In this document: piece after piece, positions 1 through 7,426 of the stretch | How the letters are laid out: every line of letters starts with the position of its first letter | How positions within the stretch are numbered: the first letter of the stretch is position 1 | Assembly (NCBI GenBank): GCA_031426455.1 | Contig: JANPLI010000038.1 | Location: forward strand, 1-22,145 | DNA from: JANNMJ01 sp031426455 | GTDB lineage: Bacteria; Bacteroidota; Bacteroidia; Cytophagales; Hymenobacteraceae | Direction of reading: 5' to 3' | Length of the DNA: 22,145 nucleotides | Made by a program: the position numbers and the translations under genes | The notes under the pieces: generated by a model | Database searches by the model: none | The model's input: the letters and a program-made list of their open reading frames with translations, nothing else | What the model was told of the DNA's origin: nothing

Positions 1-64
1 TGGTGAGGTGGTGAGGTGGTAGAAAAGGAAACACCACCTCACCACCAACACCACCTCACCACCC
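1..64. repeat. GGT/CCA-rich inverted repeat
   Basis: GGTGGTGAGGTGGT at 7-20 has its exact reverse complement at 33-46 and again at 50-63, with an A-rich loop at 21-32. The transcript of either strand can fold into a 14-bp hairpin. It lies just past the 3' end of the minus-strand gene that stops at 69, so it may act as that gene's terminator, although no clean T-tract follows. A related GGT-rich tract appears near 16306-16351. Confidence 0.6.
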
Positions 65-68
65 CTAC

Positions 69-1421
69 TTAAGCAAACTTCCGCTCAATCAGCTTGAGGA
101 GTTTCTGAATATGCTCGTCCTTACCGGCCCAGTTGTGGGAACCGCGCATCGCGGGGCCGGTCACGTAGGCACGGGCCTGTTCGGCGGTGGGCAACGCATC
201 GAGCGTTGTCAGCGCCGCTACGAAGCCCTCGCGGTCACCATCGAACAGTTCGTTGGTGAAGGCAAATCTCTGATTAATAGTGACGGCCTTCTGAAGCGAT
301 TCAACTTTCGCCGTCGTCTCCAGCTTTTCGGCCAGCCCCGGCGCTTCGTGAGAGCGCAGATGATCGTTGAGGTTCGTTTTTTCCGTCCGAAATTTCTCGT
401 GCAGCGGCTGAGCGGGCGTGTCAGGTACAATGGAAGCCAGACGCCCCAGTCCGCCGCCAAGCGCCGGAGCGGGTGCTGAGACGGGTGGTGCTTTGGGCGT
501 TTCCGCCGCTTTGGCCACTACCGGCACGGGCTTGGGCACCTCCACGGGAGCAGGCGGCACCACCGAAGGCGCCGCGGGAGCGGCTGACGCAGGAGCGGCA
601 ACCGGCGGCGTAACCACGGGCGGTGTAACGGGGGGAGCTGGCGCAACGGGCGGCGTTTTGGCGACCGGAACCGCCACCGGTTCCGGCGGGCGCACCGGCT
701 CCGGGGCAGTCGGCCGGGGCGGCGTAACAGGCGGCGGCGGGGTAATCGCAGCCGCTACCGGCGTAGATGCGGCCACCGGGGCGGCAGCTCCTACTGACTC
801 CTGCAGGTCCGTCAATTTGACTGATTCACAGGCATTCAGCTCCGCCAACAGAGCCTCAGGCGAAGCGGCGTCTTTATAATGAGAGGTCAGGTGCAGCGCC
901 AGGCGCTTACGCAGCGCGGCACGGTCCAGCGGAGCGCCGTGCAGGCTATCGATGAATTCCTCGAAAAGCGGCTGATTGACACCTACGTATTTCAGGTTGG
1001 CGCGCAGCGCTTCCGGGGTCACCGTGGCCGTATCGTCGGCGGGGCCGAACCGACGCTCGAACGTATCGGCTGGCGCGAAAACCAAGCCCAACACATCTTC
1101 GGCGGCGCGTTGCAGAAGCGGTTCCAACGCCGCGCGCTCCACCCGGATATGCCGCGAGAGCGTGTTGAGCAGCGCCGTGAGGGCCGTCTGCACGGCTTCT
1201 GCACCGTAATCGAAGTACGGCGAGCGCAGCCGGGCGGCTTCAGCCTGCCATTGGCCGGCAATGCCGTGCAGCACCAGCAGGTTCAGCGGCCGCACGGGCG
1301 TAAGGGAAAGCAGCGCCGCACCTTCGACGGCGGGCGTGGTGGCGTAAGCGGTGTCGCACACGCGGCGCGCCAGCCGGGCGGCGTAGGCTGCTATCCGGGC
1401 GGGCGTAACTTTGTCGTCCAT
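69..1421 (-). CDS. conserved Bacteroidota protein of unknown function, Ala/Pro-rich linker
   Basis: The protein has 450 residues if it starts at the ATG at 1421 (MDDKVTPARI). The frame stays open further upstream to 1910, but that part runs antisense through the ferredoxin gene and simple repeats, so I exclude it. Three parts are visible. Residues 1-200 are a mostly helical N-terminal region. Residues about 211-330 are a low-complexity Pro/Ala/Val linker. Residues about 340-450 are a charged C-terminal domain with the stretch INQRFAFTNELFDGD and a final GSHNWAGKDEHIQ...LIERKF. That C-terminal pattern resembles a domain I recall from uncharacterised Bacteroidota proteins; its function is unknown to me. 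No signal peptide or membrane segment is seen, so it is probably cytoplasmic. It is transcribed divergently from the ferredoxin gene, with only 42 bp between the starts. The gene is confident; the function is not known. Confidence 0.8.
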   Translation of the reverse strand: MDDKVTPARIAAYAARLARRVCDTAYATTPAVEGAALLSLTPVRPLNLLVLHGIAGQWQAEAARLRSPYFDYGAEAVQTALTALLNTLSRHIRVERAALEPLLQRAAEDVLGLVFAPADTFERRFGPADDTATVTPEALRANLKYVGVNQPLFEEFIDSLHGAPLDRAALRKRLALHLTSHYKDAASPEALLAELNACESVKLTDLQESVGAAAPVAASTPVAAAITPPPPVTPPRPTAPEPVRPPEPVAVPVAKTPPVAPAPPVTPPVVTPPVAAPASAAPAAPSVVPPAPVEVPKPVPVVAKAAETPKAPPVSAPAPALGGGLGRLASIVPDTPAQPLHEKFRTEKTNLNDHLRSHEAPGLAEKLETTAKVESLQKAVTINQRFAFTNELFDGDREGFVAALTTLDALPTAEQARAYVTGPAMRGSHNWAGKDEHIQKLLKLIERKFA

Positions 1422-1463
1422 TGAAAAAAAAATGCTTCGGAAACCGGGGCAAGCTACAACCGA

Positions 1464-1805
1464 ATGCCCATCCTGACCGTCGAAAACCTCGTTCCCGTCG
1501 CCCATATCACGGCCCTGCCGGGCCAGACGCTGCTCGCCTCTATCCAGGCAAGCGGCCTCGACTGGCGCCATAACTGCGGCGGCAAGGGGCGCTGCACCAC
1601 TTGCCGCATCCGCCTGTCGGGCGGCGCCGAGTGGCTTGGTCCGCTGACCGAACCAGAAGAAAAGTTTCGCACCGAAGGCCGTCTGGAAGAAAACGACCGC
1701 CTCTGCTGCCAGGCCATTCCCGCTGAAAACGCCACCGCCGATGCCCTGCTGACCGGTATCGTGCCACCCAATGGCCGGTTGCCGCAACACACGTACGCGG
1801 ACTGA
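1464..1805 (+). CDS. 2Fe-2S ferredoxin
   Basis: This is a 113-residue soluble electron carrier. The cluster-binding loop is plain: C38-GGKGR-C44-TT-C47, followed by a Cys pair at 81-82, one of which is the fourth ligand. C-X5-C-X2-C spacing is that of adrenodoxin-like ferredoxins rather than the C-X4-C-X2-C plant type. The length is normal for a single-domain ferredoxin. It starts at an ATG with no recognisable Shine-Dalgarno sequence, which is usual in this phylum. The divergent neighbour starts 42 bp away, so both promoters must lie in or overlap that gap. No redox partner is encoded next to it, so its specific electron donor and acceptor cannot be inferred. Confidence 0.9.
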   Translation: MPILTVENLVPVAHITALPGQTLLASIQASGLDWRHNCGGKGRCTTCRIRLSGGAEWLGPLTEPEEKFRTEGRLEENDRLCCQAIPAENATADALLTGIVPPNGRLPQHTYAD

Positions 1806-1815
1806 GCTTTTTGTT

Positions 1816-1867
1816 GACTGAGTGACTGAATGGGACTGAGTGACTGAGTGGACTAAGTGACTGCGTA
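1816..1867. repeat. GACTGAGTGACTG direct repeats
   Basis: Three imperfect copies of a 17-18 bp unit starting GACTGAGTGACTG (third copy GACTAAGTGACTG) begin at 1816, 1834 and 1851. They fill the gap between the ferredoxin stop and the thymidine kinase gene. They look like simple intergenic repeats; I see no clear promoter box in them. Confidence 0.6.
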
Positions 1868-1938
1868 TGATACGATCAATCAACCCGCCCAGAATCACCC
1901 AATCAATCATTCAATCGATCCCTGCATAAGTTTTGTCG

Positions 1939-2562
1939 TTGTTTCTGGAGCCTCGCCTGACGTTGCGCCCCACCCCGGAAGGGATGGACGGCCACACCCC
2001 ACCCCTGCCGCCGCGCCGGGGTTGGCTGGAAGTGGTGTGCGGCTCGATGTTTTCGGGCAAAACCGAGGAGCTGATCCGCCGCCTGACGCGCGCGCGCATC
2101 GCCCGGCAGCGGGTGGAAATCTTCAAGCCGGCCCTGGACACGCGCTACTCGACCGACGACGTGGTGTCGCATAACCAAAATGCCATTCGCTCGACGCCGA
2201 TCCAGTTTGCTTCGGACCTGCTGCTGCTCGGCGCCAACTGCGACGTGGTAGGCATCGACGAAGCGCAGTTTCTGGACTCGGCGCTGCCCGATGTTTGCAA
2301 CCAACTGGCCGACCGGGGCATCCGCGTGATTTGCGCGGGGCTGGATATGGATTTCGCCGGGCGCCCGTTCGGCCCAATGCCCGCGTTGCTGGCGGTGGCC
2401 GAATACGTCACGAAAGTGCACGCCGTGTGCGTGCGTTGCGGCGACCCCGCCGCCTATTCCTACCGCCACAGCGCCGCTGCCCAGCAGGTTTTGCTCGGCG
2501 AAACCGATTCCTATGAAGCCCGCTGCCGCGCCTGCTACCTGGAAGGCCGCGCCGGCCGGTGA
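1939..2562 (+). CDS. tdk: thymidine kinase
   Basis: This is a type II thymidine kinase, which phosphorylates thymidine to dTMP with ATP in the pyrimidine salvage pathway. Numbered from the TTG at 1939 (207 residues), the P-loop GSMFSGKT is at 35-42, the DEAQF motif with the catalytic Glu at 107-111, and the zinc-binding pairs are C164-VR-C167 and C196-RA-C199. VEIFKPALDTRY and GLDMDFAGRPFGPMPALLA are also typical. The start is uncertain. TTG at 1939 gives M-F-L-E-P, the N-terminus I recall for Bacteroidota homologues, whereas ATG at 1984 (192 residues) would cut off that segment; TTG at 1933 is also possible. The N-terminus carries a short PTPEGMDGHTPPLPPR insert before the kinase core. The TGA stop overlaps a GTG triplet, but porZ probably starts 125 bp further on. 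Confidence 0.93.
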   Translation: MFLEPRLTLRPTPEGMDGHTPPLPPRRGWLEVVCGSMFSGKTEELIRRLTRARIARQRVEIFKPALDTRYSTDDVVSHNQNAIRSTPIQFASDLLLLGANCDVVGIDEAQFLDSALPDVCNQLADRGIRVICAGLDMDFAGRPFGPMPALLAVAEYVTKVHAVCVRCGDPAAYSYRHSAAAQQVLLGETDSYEARCRACYLEGRAGR

Positions 2563-2687
2563 CAACAACACCAACGGAAAGGACCCGTCTGCCGGCAATT
2601 TTCCGTACACTCGCCACGTTGCAACGGCGCCCGCCTTCCGCCGAACGATTTCGGCCCCACCTTCTGCCAAATCTGGTGTTCCATAAA

Positions 2688-5057
2688 ATGCTGCACGTTG
2701 CTTTTAATGCCCTCGCGCGGTCGTCGTGGGGCTTGCTGCTTCTGCTGAGTTTGCTGATGCTACCGGCCGTCGTTCGGCCAGCACGGGCGCAGGCCCCCAT
2801 CGGGCGGTGGCAGTTGCACGTGCCTACTACCAGCGCCATCACCCTGACCCGGCAGGGCGAAGTGGTTTATTCCGCTGGTTATACCGGCTTTGTCCGCTAC
2901 GACCCAACCGACGGCAGCATCCGGACACTTTCGCGGCAGGACGGCTTTTCCGGCGATAATGTAGCTGCCCTGACTACTGCCAGCACCACCGGGGAACTCG
3001 TCATCGCCTACGACGACGCCAACCTCGATCTGCTGGCCGCCGACGGCCGCACGATTCGCAATCTCGACGATATCAAGCGTAAAACCATTACCGGTACCAA
3101 GCGCATCAATAGTATCCAAGTGGCAGGTAACCTGGCGTACCTGGCCACTACGTTCGGGATCGTGGTCATCGACCTGGCCCGCCTGGAAGTGCGCGATACC
3201 TACGCCAACCTCGGCGCCACCGGCGAAGTAATCAACATATACAGTACAGCTCAGCTGGGCGACCTGCTGTTTGCCGCCACATCGCAGGGGCTGCTGATGG
3301 GCGATCGCCGCACCAACCTGCTCGATTTCAACAACTGGCGCCGGACACCGCTGGCCGCGCCCCGGTCGCTGGCCGTTCTCGACGGGGCCGTGTATTTGCT
3401 CGACGACGGCGCCGGCCTGCGCCGCTACACCAACGGTTCGTGGCCGGTAGTACTGCCGGTCAGCGAAACCATCGTGCCCCAAAGCCTGACCGCCACTCCG
3501 GACGGCCAACTGACCATCGCCCGGCGCAATGGGTTCAGCACCTACGTGCCCGCTACGGCCACCGCGACCGACTATTTTTTTCCGGACGTAGTAGATTATC
3601 TCTGGCAGGTGATCCGAGGCACCGACAATACCTTTCTGCTGGCAGCCCCCAACCGGGGTTTGTTCCGGTTAGCCGCCGACGGCACCCCGCCGCAATTGCT
3701 GGCCGCGAATGGGCCAGTGGCCAATGTCTCGTGGGCCACGCTGCCAGTCGGCGCCGATACGTGGGCAGTAGCTGGGGGCTACTCCGTTAATGGGGGAGAA
3801 GGAACGGGGTTACGGGTCGGTTTTTCGCGCCTACACGAAGGTCGTTGGGAAAACTTCAGCGCCCAGACGCTGCCACAGGCCGGGCAATACCCGGCTGGCT
3901 TCGACATCGACCAGAGCGGCCTGGCTTACAACCCCGTCAACGGCAAGCTTTATATTGGCTCCTACGGCAATGGGCTGCTCGAATGGACTGGCCCCGGCGA
4001 CTGGCGCCGCTTCGACGCCTCCAATTCGCCGCTCATCACGTCTATTCCCGGCGACCCTGGTTACACGCGGGTGCCTGGCGTGGCCGTAGATGCCGCGGGC
4101 ATCGTTTGGGTAGTCAATTACCACCCGGAACCCAATTTAAACGGGACGCCCGGCTTGTTTTCGTTTAATCCCACGACCGGCGTCTGGGCACCGCACCTGG
4201 CGGGCGTGGCCGACCCCTGGAACCGCGCCCGCATCGTGATCGACGATAACGGCTACAAATGGCTGTCGCCACCCCAACTGCGCGGCGCCAACCTGCTGGT
4301 GTACGACGACGTGAGCGGCCACTCGCGCCTGCTAACCGGGACTTCTACCGACGGTGCCCTGCTCGATAATGGCGCCGTGACCGCGCTGGCCAAGGACCGA
4401 AAAGGCGATATCTGGATCGGCACCACCAAAGGCATGCAGGTTATTTATAACCCTGGCAGCGTGTTGCAGGGGTTTCCGAATTACGGGCCCGTGGCAACTG
4501 CCCAACCGATCATCGACCGGCGCCCGCTGCTCGATGGGCAAACCGTAACCGCCATTGCCATCGATGGTGGAAATCGTAAATGGGTGGGTACCAACGACGG
4601 CCTGTGGCTTTTTGGGCCAGACGGCGACGTGCTGGTGGCCAACTTCACCACCGCCAATTCGCCGCTGCCGACGAATAAAATTCTGAGCCTGTCCGTCAAT
4701 GGCGTGACCGGCGACGTGTTCGTGGGCACCGACCGGGGCCTGATCGCCTACCGGGGGGGCGCCACCGACGCCTCGGAAACCGAAGCGCCAACCTGCGCAA
4801 AAGTGTTTCCGAATCCCGTACCCCGCCAGTTCAGCGGCCAGGTGGCCCTCGACAACCTGGCGCCGAACGCGCAGGTCAAAATCACCGATGTAGCCGGAAT
4901 GCTCGTCTATCAGACCACCGCCAACGGGGGCCGCGCCGTCTGGAATGCGCGCGACTACAACGGCCGCCGCGTCCGGACGGGCATCTACCTCGCCTACACC
5001 TCCGACGTGGACGGCGGCAACACCTGCGTCAGTAAAATCGCCGTACTAGGCGAGTAA
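2688..5057 (+). CDS. porZ: PorZ-like type IX secretion component (two beta-propellers plus CTD)
   Basis: The protein has 789 residues from the ATG at 2688. This start puts a clear Sec signal peptide at the N-terminus (hydrophobic core about 15-28, cleavage near ARA-Q at 32-35). The open frame continues back to a GTG at 2559, but that would bury the signal. The body is made of propeller-type repeats (for example LATTFGIVVIDL, DIWIGTTKGMQVIYNP, KWVGTNDGLWLFG). The opening section, with DDANLDLL, NLDDIKRKTITGTKRINSI and NLLDFNNWRR, fits the PorZ family. The last ~90 residues form a type IX sorting-type domain starting FPNP and ending in a beta-rich stretch (GIYLAYTSD...SKIAVLGE). In Porphyromonas, PorZ belongs to the surface attachment complex that delivers anionic LPS to secreted cargo; length there is similar (about 776). 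Its presence implies this organism uses type IX secretion, although no other Por or Gld gene is nearby. Weaker alternative: another two-component-regulator-type propeller protein with a sorting domain. Confidence 0.82.
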   Translation: MLHVAFNALARSSWGLLLLLSLLMLPAVVRPARAQAPIGRWQLHVPTTSAITLTRQGEVVYSAGYTGFVRYDPTDGSIRTLSRQDGFSGDNVAALTTASTTGELVIAYDDANLDLLAADGRTIRNLDDIKRKTITGTKRINSIQVAGNLAYLATTFGIVVIDLARLEVRDTYANLGATGEVINIYSTAQLGDLLFAATSQGLLMGDRRTNLLDFNNWRRTPLAAPRSLAVLDGAVYLLDDGAGLRRYTNGSWPVVLPVSETIVPQSLTATPDGQLTIARRNGFSTYVPATATATDYFFPDVVDYLWQVIRGTDNTFLLAAPNRGLFRLAADGTPPQLLAANGPVANVSWATLPVGADTWAVAGGYSVNGGEGTGLRVGFSRLHEGRWENFSAQTLPQAGQYPAGFDIDQSGLAYNPVNGKLYIGSYGNGLLEWTGPGDWRRFDASNSPLITSIPGDPGYTRVPGVAVDAAGIVWVVNYHPEPNLNGTPGLFSFNPTTGVWAPHLAGVADPWNRARIVIDDNGYKWLSPPQLRGANLLVYDDVSGHSRLLTGTSTDGALLDNGAVTALAKDRKGDIWIGTTKGMQVIYNPGSVLQGFPNYGPVATAQPIIDRRPLLDGQTVTAIAIDGGNRKWVGTNDGLWLFGPDGDVLVANFTTANSPLPTNKILSLSVNGVTGDVFVGTDRGLIAYRGGATDASETEAPTCAKVFPNPVPRQFSGQVALDNLAPNAQVKITDVAGMLVYQTTANGGRAVWNARDYNGRRVRTGIYLAYTSDVDGGNTCVSKIAVLGE

Positions 5058-5074
5058 CTTCAATGAACAATGAA

Positions 5075-5129
5075 CAATGACCAATGATCAATTAAAAATG
5101 AGTAATTGTTAATTGATCATTGGTCATTG
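5075..5129. terminator. perfect inverted repeat between porZ and mutL, probable bidirectional terminator
   Basis: The left arm 5075-5095 and right arm 5109-5129 are exact reverse complements over 21 bp (core AATGACCAATGATCAATT), with a 13-base AT-rich loop. Copies of CAATGAA just upstream (5061-5074) look like the same simple repeat family. It lies 18 bp past the porZ stop. Its right arm contains the mutL stop codon and the last three mutL codons. AT-rich content and the lack of a G/C core make it an atypical terminator; it could equally be an interspersed repeat that now serves as one. Confidence 0.6.
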
Positions 5130-7096
5130 AGTTCCGCTGCGAAGAGTGCTTCGATCTGGCCCTCGGCCATTACTACTAAGGTGCGCTGGCCGCTGGGTGT
5201 GGCGGTGGGCGTCTGGCAGGCGAAAAGCCGATCTACGAGGGCGCTCATCTCGGCTGTGCTGAGCTTTTGGGTGTAGCGGGCGGCGGCGCGGCGGGCTACG
5301 GCGCGGGCTACCTGCTCGCGGGCGGCGAGGCGCACGTCGGTGGTGGAACGGCCCGCCCGCACCTGTTCCAACACACCATCGAGCAGTATTTGCACGTCGG
5401 CGGCGGGCACGTCGGCGGGCACCGCTTCGGCCACCAGCGCGCGCGGGCCGAGGGTGCGGAGCCGGAACCCGAGGTGTTCCAGCTCCGGCAGTAATTCTTC
5501 GATCAGGGCAAAGTCGGCGGCCGGAAACTGGAGCGCCTGCGGAAAAAGCAGCGTCTGGGCCGGGCGGGGGGCATCAGCGGCGCCGCGCCCGTAGTCTTCG
5601 TACAGAATCCGCTCGCGGGCCGCCTGCTGATCGATCATCATCAGCCCGGAGCGCACGGCGACTACCACGTACCGCTGATGCAGTTGCAAGGGCTTGGGCG
5701 ACAGACTATCCAGCCCGCTCGCCGCCGGGGCTGACGGTTGCGAACCGAAGAACGTGGCAGCCGGCGCAGCAGGCGCCAGAGGGTCTGAAGCCACCACCGG
5801 CACTTCCGCCGAAGGAAAAGCGGCAGCAGCAGTTACGCCTACCGGAGTATCGAACGAGCTGGTGGGCCACGCCATTGGTTCGGCAGGCACCGCGGCTGGC
5901 CCGAAAGCCGATGACGGCCCCGAAGCAGCGGACGTTTCGCGACGGACGCGCTCCGGCCCGGCTTTACCGTGGGCCCGATTAACTGAAGCTCCCGGGCTGG
6001 CTGGTGGCGGCATTACCCCCGCGCCGGACATTTCCCCACCGCTGCCACCCATTACCTGCCGGAAAGGCGCGAAATTTACGTCGCCTTCAAAATCGAGCGT
6101 CGGCGCCAGATTATACAGGCCCAACGCCCGGCGCACGGCCGCACAGACAATCGCGTACACCGTTTTCTCATCGGCGAATTTGATTTCGGTTTTCGTGGGG
6201 TGCACGTTGATATCGATCTCACGCGGGTCAATCGCCAGAAAAAGCACATAGAACGGGTGCGCGTCCTTCGCCAGCAGCCCCTCGTAAGCCGTCAGCACGG
6301 CGTGGTTCAGATAGGCCGAACGGATAAACCGACCATTGACGAAGAAAAACTGGTCGCCCCGCGCGCGGCGGGCGCCTTCGGGCTTGCCCACGTAGCCCGT
6401 CACCTGCACGCTCGGCGTGTCTTCATCGCAGGCGGCCAGGTGGCTCTTGTAGCCGGCCCCCAGCAGCCCCACGATGCGTTGCGCCAGGTTGGCGGGCGGC
6501 AGGTTGAAGACTTCCAACTCGTTCTGATGCAGCGAAAACGCCAGTTGCGGATTGGCCAGGGCCACCCGCTGGAACTCGTCCAGAATATGCCGCATCTCCA
6601 CGGCATTCGACTTCAGAAAGGCCCGCCGCGCCGGCACATTATAGAACAGGTCGCGTACCGTGATGGAAGTGCCGGCCGGCGCCGCGCACGGCTCCTGACT
6701 GACCACGCGCGAGTTCTCGATCACGAGTCGGGTGCCCGTATCGGCATCCGTGAGGCAGGTTTTCAGCTCCACCCGCGCCACGGCCGCAATCGAGGCCAGG
6801 GCCTCGCCCCGAAAGCCGAACGTGCGGATCGTAAACAGGTCTTCGGTCTGGCGAATCTTGCTCGTCGCGTGGCGTTCCAGGCTCAGGCGGGCGTCGGTTT
6901 CGCTCATTCCGCAGCCGTCGTCGATGACCTGAATCAGCGTCCGGCCAGCATCACGCACCAGCAGGCGCAGCGTGGTCCCCCCCGCGTCCACGGCATTTTC
7001 GAGCAGTTCCTTCACCACCGAAGCCGGCCGCTGCACCACTTCACCGGCAGCAATCTGGTTCGCCAGGTGTTCGGGCAACAGGCGAATGATATCCAT
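5117..7096 (-). CDS. mutL: DNA mismatch repair protein MutL
   Basis: This is the 659-residue MutL ATPase that links mismatch recognition by MutS to strand removal. The GHKL ATPase motifs are all present: ENAVDAG at 33-39, DDGCGM at 59-64, RHATSK at 75-80 and FGFRGEAL at 93-100. NVHPTKTEIKF further on marks the end of the N-terminal module. Residues about 350-460 are a long Ala/Pro/Ser-rich linker. The C-terminal dimerisation domain begins near LQLHQRYVVV at 470. The metal-site motif reads DQQAARERILYE (489-500), with Gln in place of the usual His. The later CPHGRP motif is not seen; TPSGQRT occupies about that place. The final codons N-D-Q-stop lie inside an intergenic inverted repeat. The ATG start at 7096 gives the standard MDIIRLLPEHLANQIAAGEVV opening. 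Confidence 0.97.
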   Translation of the reverse strand: MDIIRLLPEHLANQIAAGEVVQRPASVVKELLENAVDAGGTTLRLLVRDAGRTLIQVIDDGCGMSETDARLSLERHATSKIRQTEDLFTIRTFGFRGEALASIAAVARVELKTCLTDADTGTRLVIENSRVVSQEPCAAPAGTSITVRDLFYNVPARRAFLKSNAVEMRHILDEFQRVALANPQLAFSLHQNELEVFNLPPANLAQRIVGLLGAGYKSHLAACDEDTPSVQVTGYVGKPEGARRARGDQFFFVNGRFIRSAYLNHAVLTAYEGLLAKDAHPFYVLFLAIDPREIDINVHPTKTEIKFADEKTVYAIVCAAVRRALGLYNLAPTLDFEGDVNFAPFRQVMGGSGGEMSGAGVMPPPASPGASVNRAHGKAGPERVRRETSAASGPSSAFGPAAVPAEPMAWPTSSFDTPVGVTAAAAFPSAEVPVVASDPLAPAAPAATFFGSQPSAPAASGLDSLSPKPLQLHQRYVVVAVRSGLMMIDQQAARERILYEDYGRGAADAPRPAQTLLFPQALQFPAADFALIEELLPELEHLGFRLRTLGPRALVAEAVPADVPAADVQILLDGVLEQVRAGRSTTDVRLAAREQVARAVARRAAARYTQKLSTAEMSALVDRLFACQTPTATPSGQRTLVVMAEGQIEALFAAELNDQ

Positions 7097-7426
7097 AGGA
7101 GCAGGGGGCGGATGTCCGCCTGAAGAAGCGTAGGACCGGACGATTGTTTGTCCGGCGAAAGAATAGAAGCGGCCGAAGAAACGCCTAAAAAAAGCTACCC
7201 AAAACCGAAACTAACGGGGCGAATATCCATCCGCCCGGACGTTTGGCAGCGAATTCGCCGTAATTTTGCCCAACGGCCGCAACGGTGGCCCTTTCAGGTG
7301 CGTTGGCACCGAAACGCCCCGTGCGCCCCGGCGCGTTCGGGCGGCGAAAATCAATTCTTGGGCTGCTGGCGGCGTTTTTGCGCCCGCTGCTGCCCGCTGC
7401 AAACTTACGGTAGCGCCGCCGGGGCG
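7097..7426. other. divergent intergenic region between mutL and the GH3 fusion
   Basis: These 330 bp separate two divergent starts. The plus frame of the downstream gene is open through most of it, but the translation is Arg/Trp/Cys-rich without family character, so I read it as non-coding. It holds one promoter-like motif for the plus strand (7242-7268). I found no matching box for mutL on the minus strand, and no repeat or RNA gene. Confidence 0.6.
7242..7268 (+). promoter_or_regulatory. possible Bacteroidota-type promoter of the GH3 fusion gene
   Basis: TAATTTTG at 7261-7268 is an exact match to the TAnnTTTG -7 element, and TTTG at 7242-7245 could be the -33 element. The 15-bp gap is shorter than the usual 19-21, so the upstream half is doubtful. 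Use of this promoter would leave a leader of about 150 nt before the ATG at 7427. Confidence 0.35.

Noticed and set aside
418..879. Ala/Gly-rich open frame on the plus strand
   Set aside because: It is the antisense shadow of the Pro/Ala-rich linker of the minus-strand gene.
1422..1910. 163-codon N-terminal extension of the first minus-strand gene
   Set aside because: It runs antisense through the whole ferredoxin gene and a simple repeat. The ATG at 1421 gives a sensible N-terminus.
2559..2687. GTG start of porZ overlapping the tdk stop
   Set aside because: It would place 43 basic residues before the signal peptide. The ATG at 2688 gives a normal signal sequence.
7148..7426. 93-codon upstream extension of the GH3 fusion
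   Set aside because: It is Arg/Cys/Trp-rich without family similarity and sits before a proper membrane anchor start.
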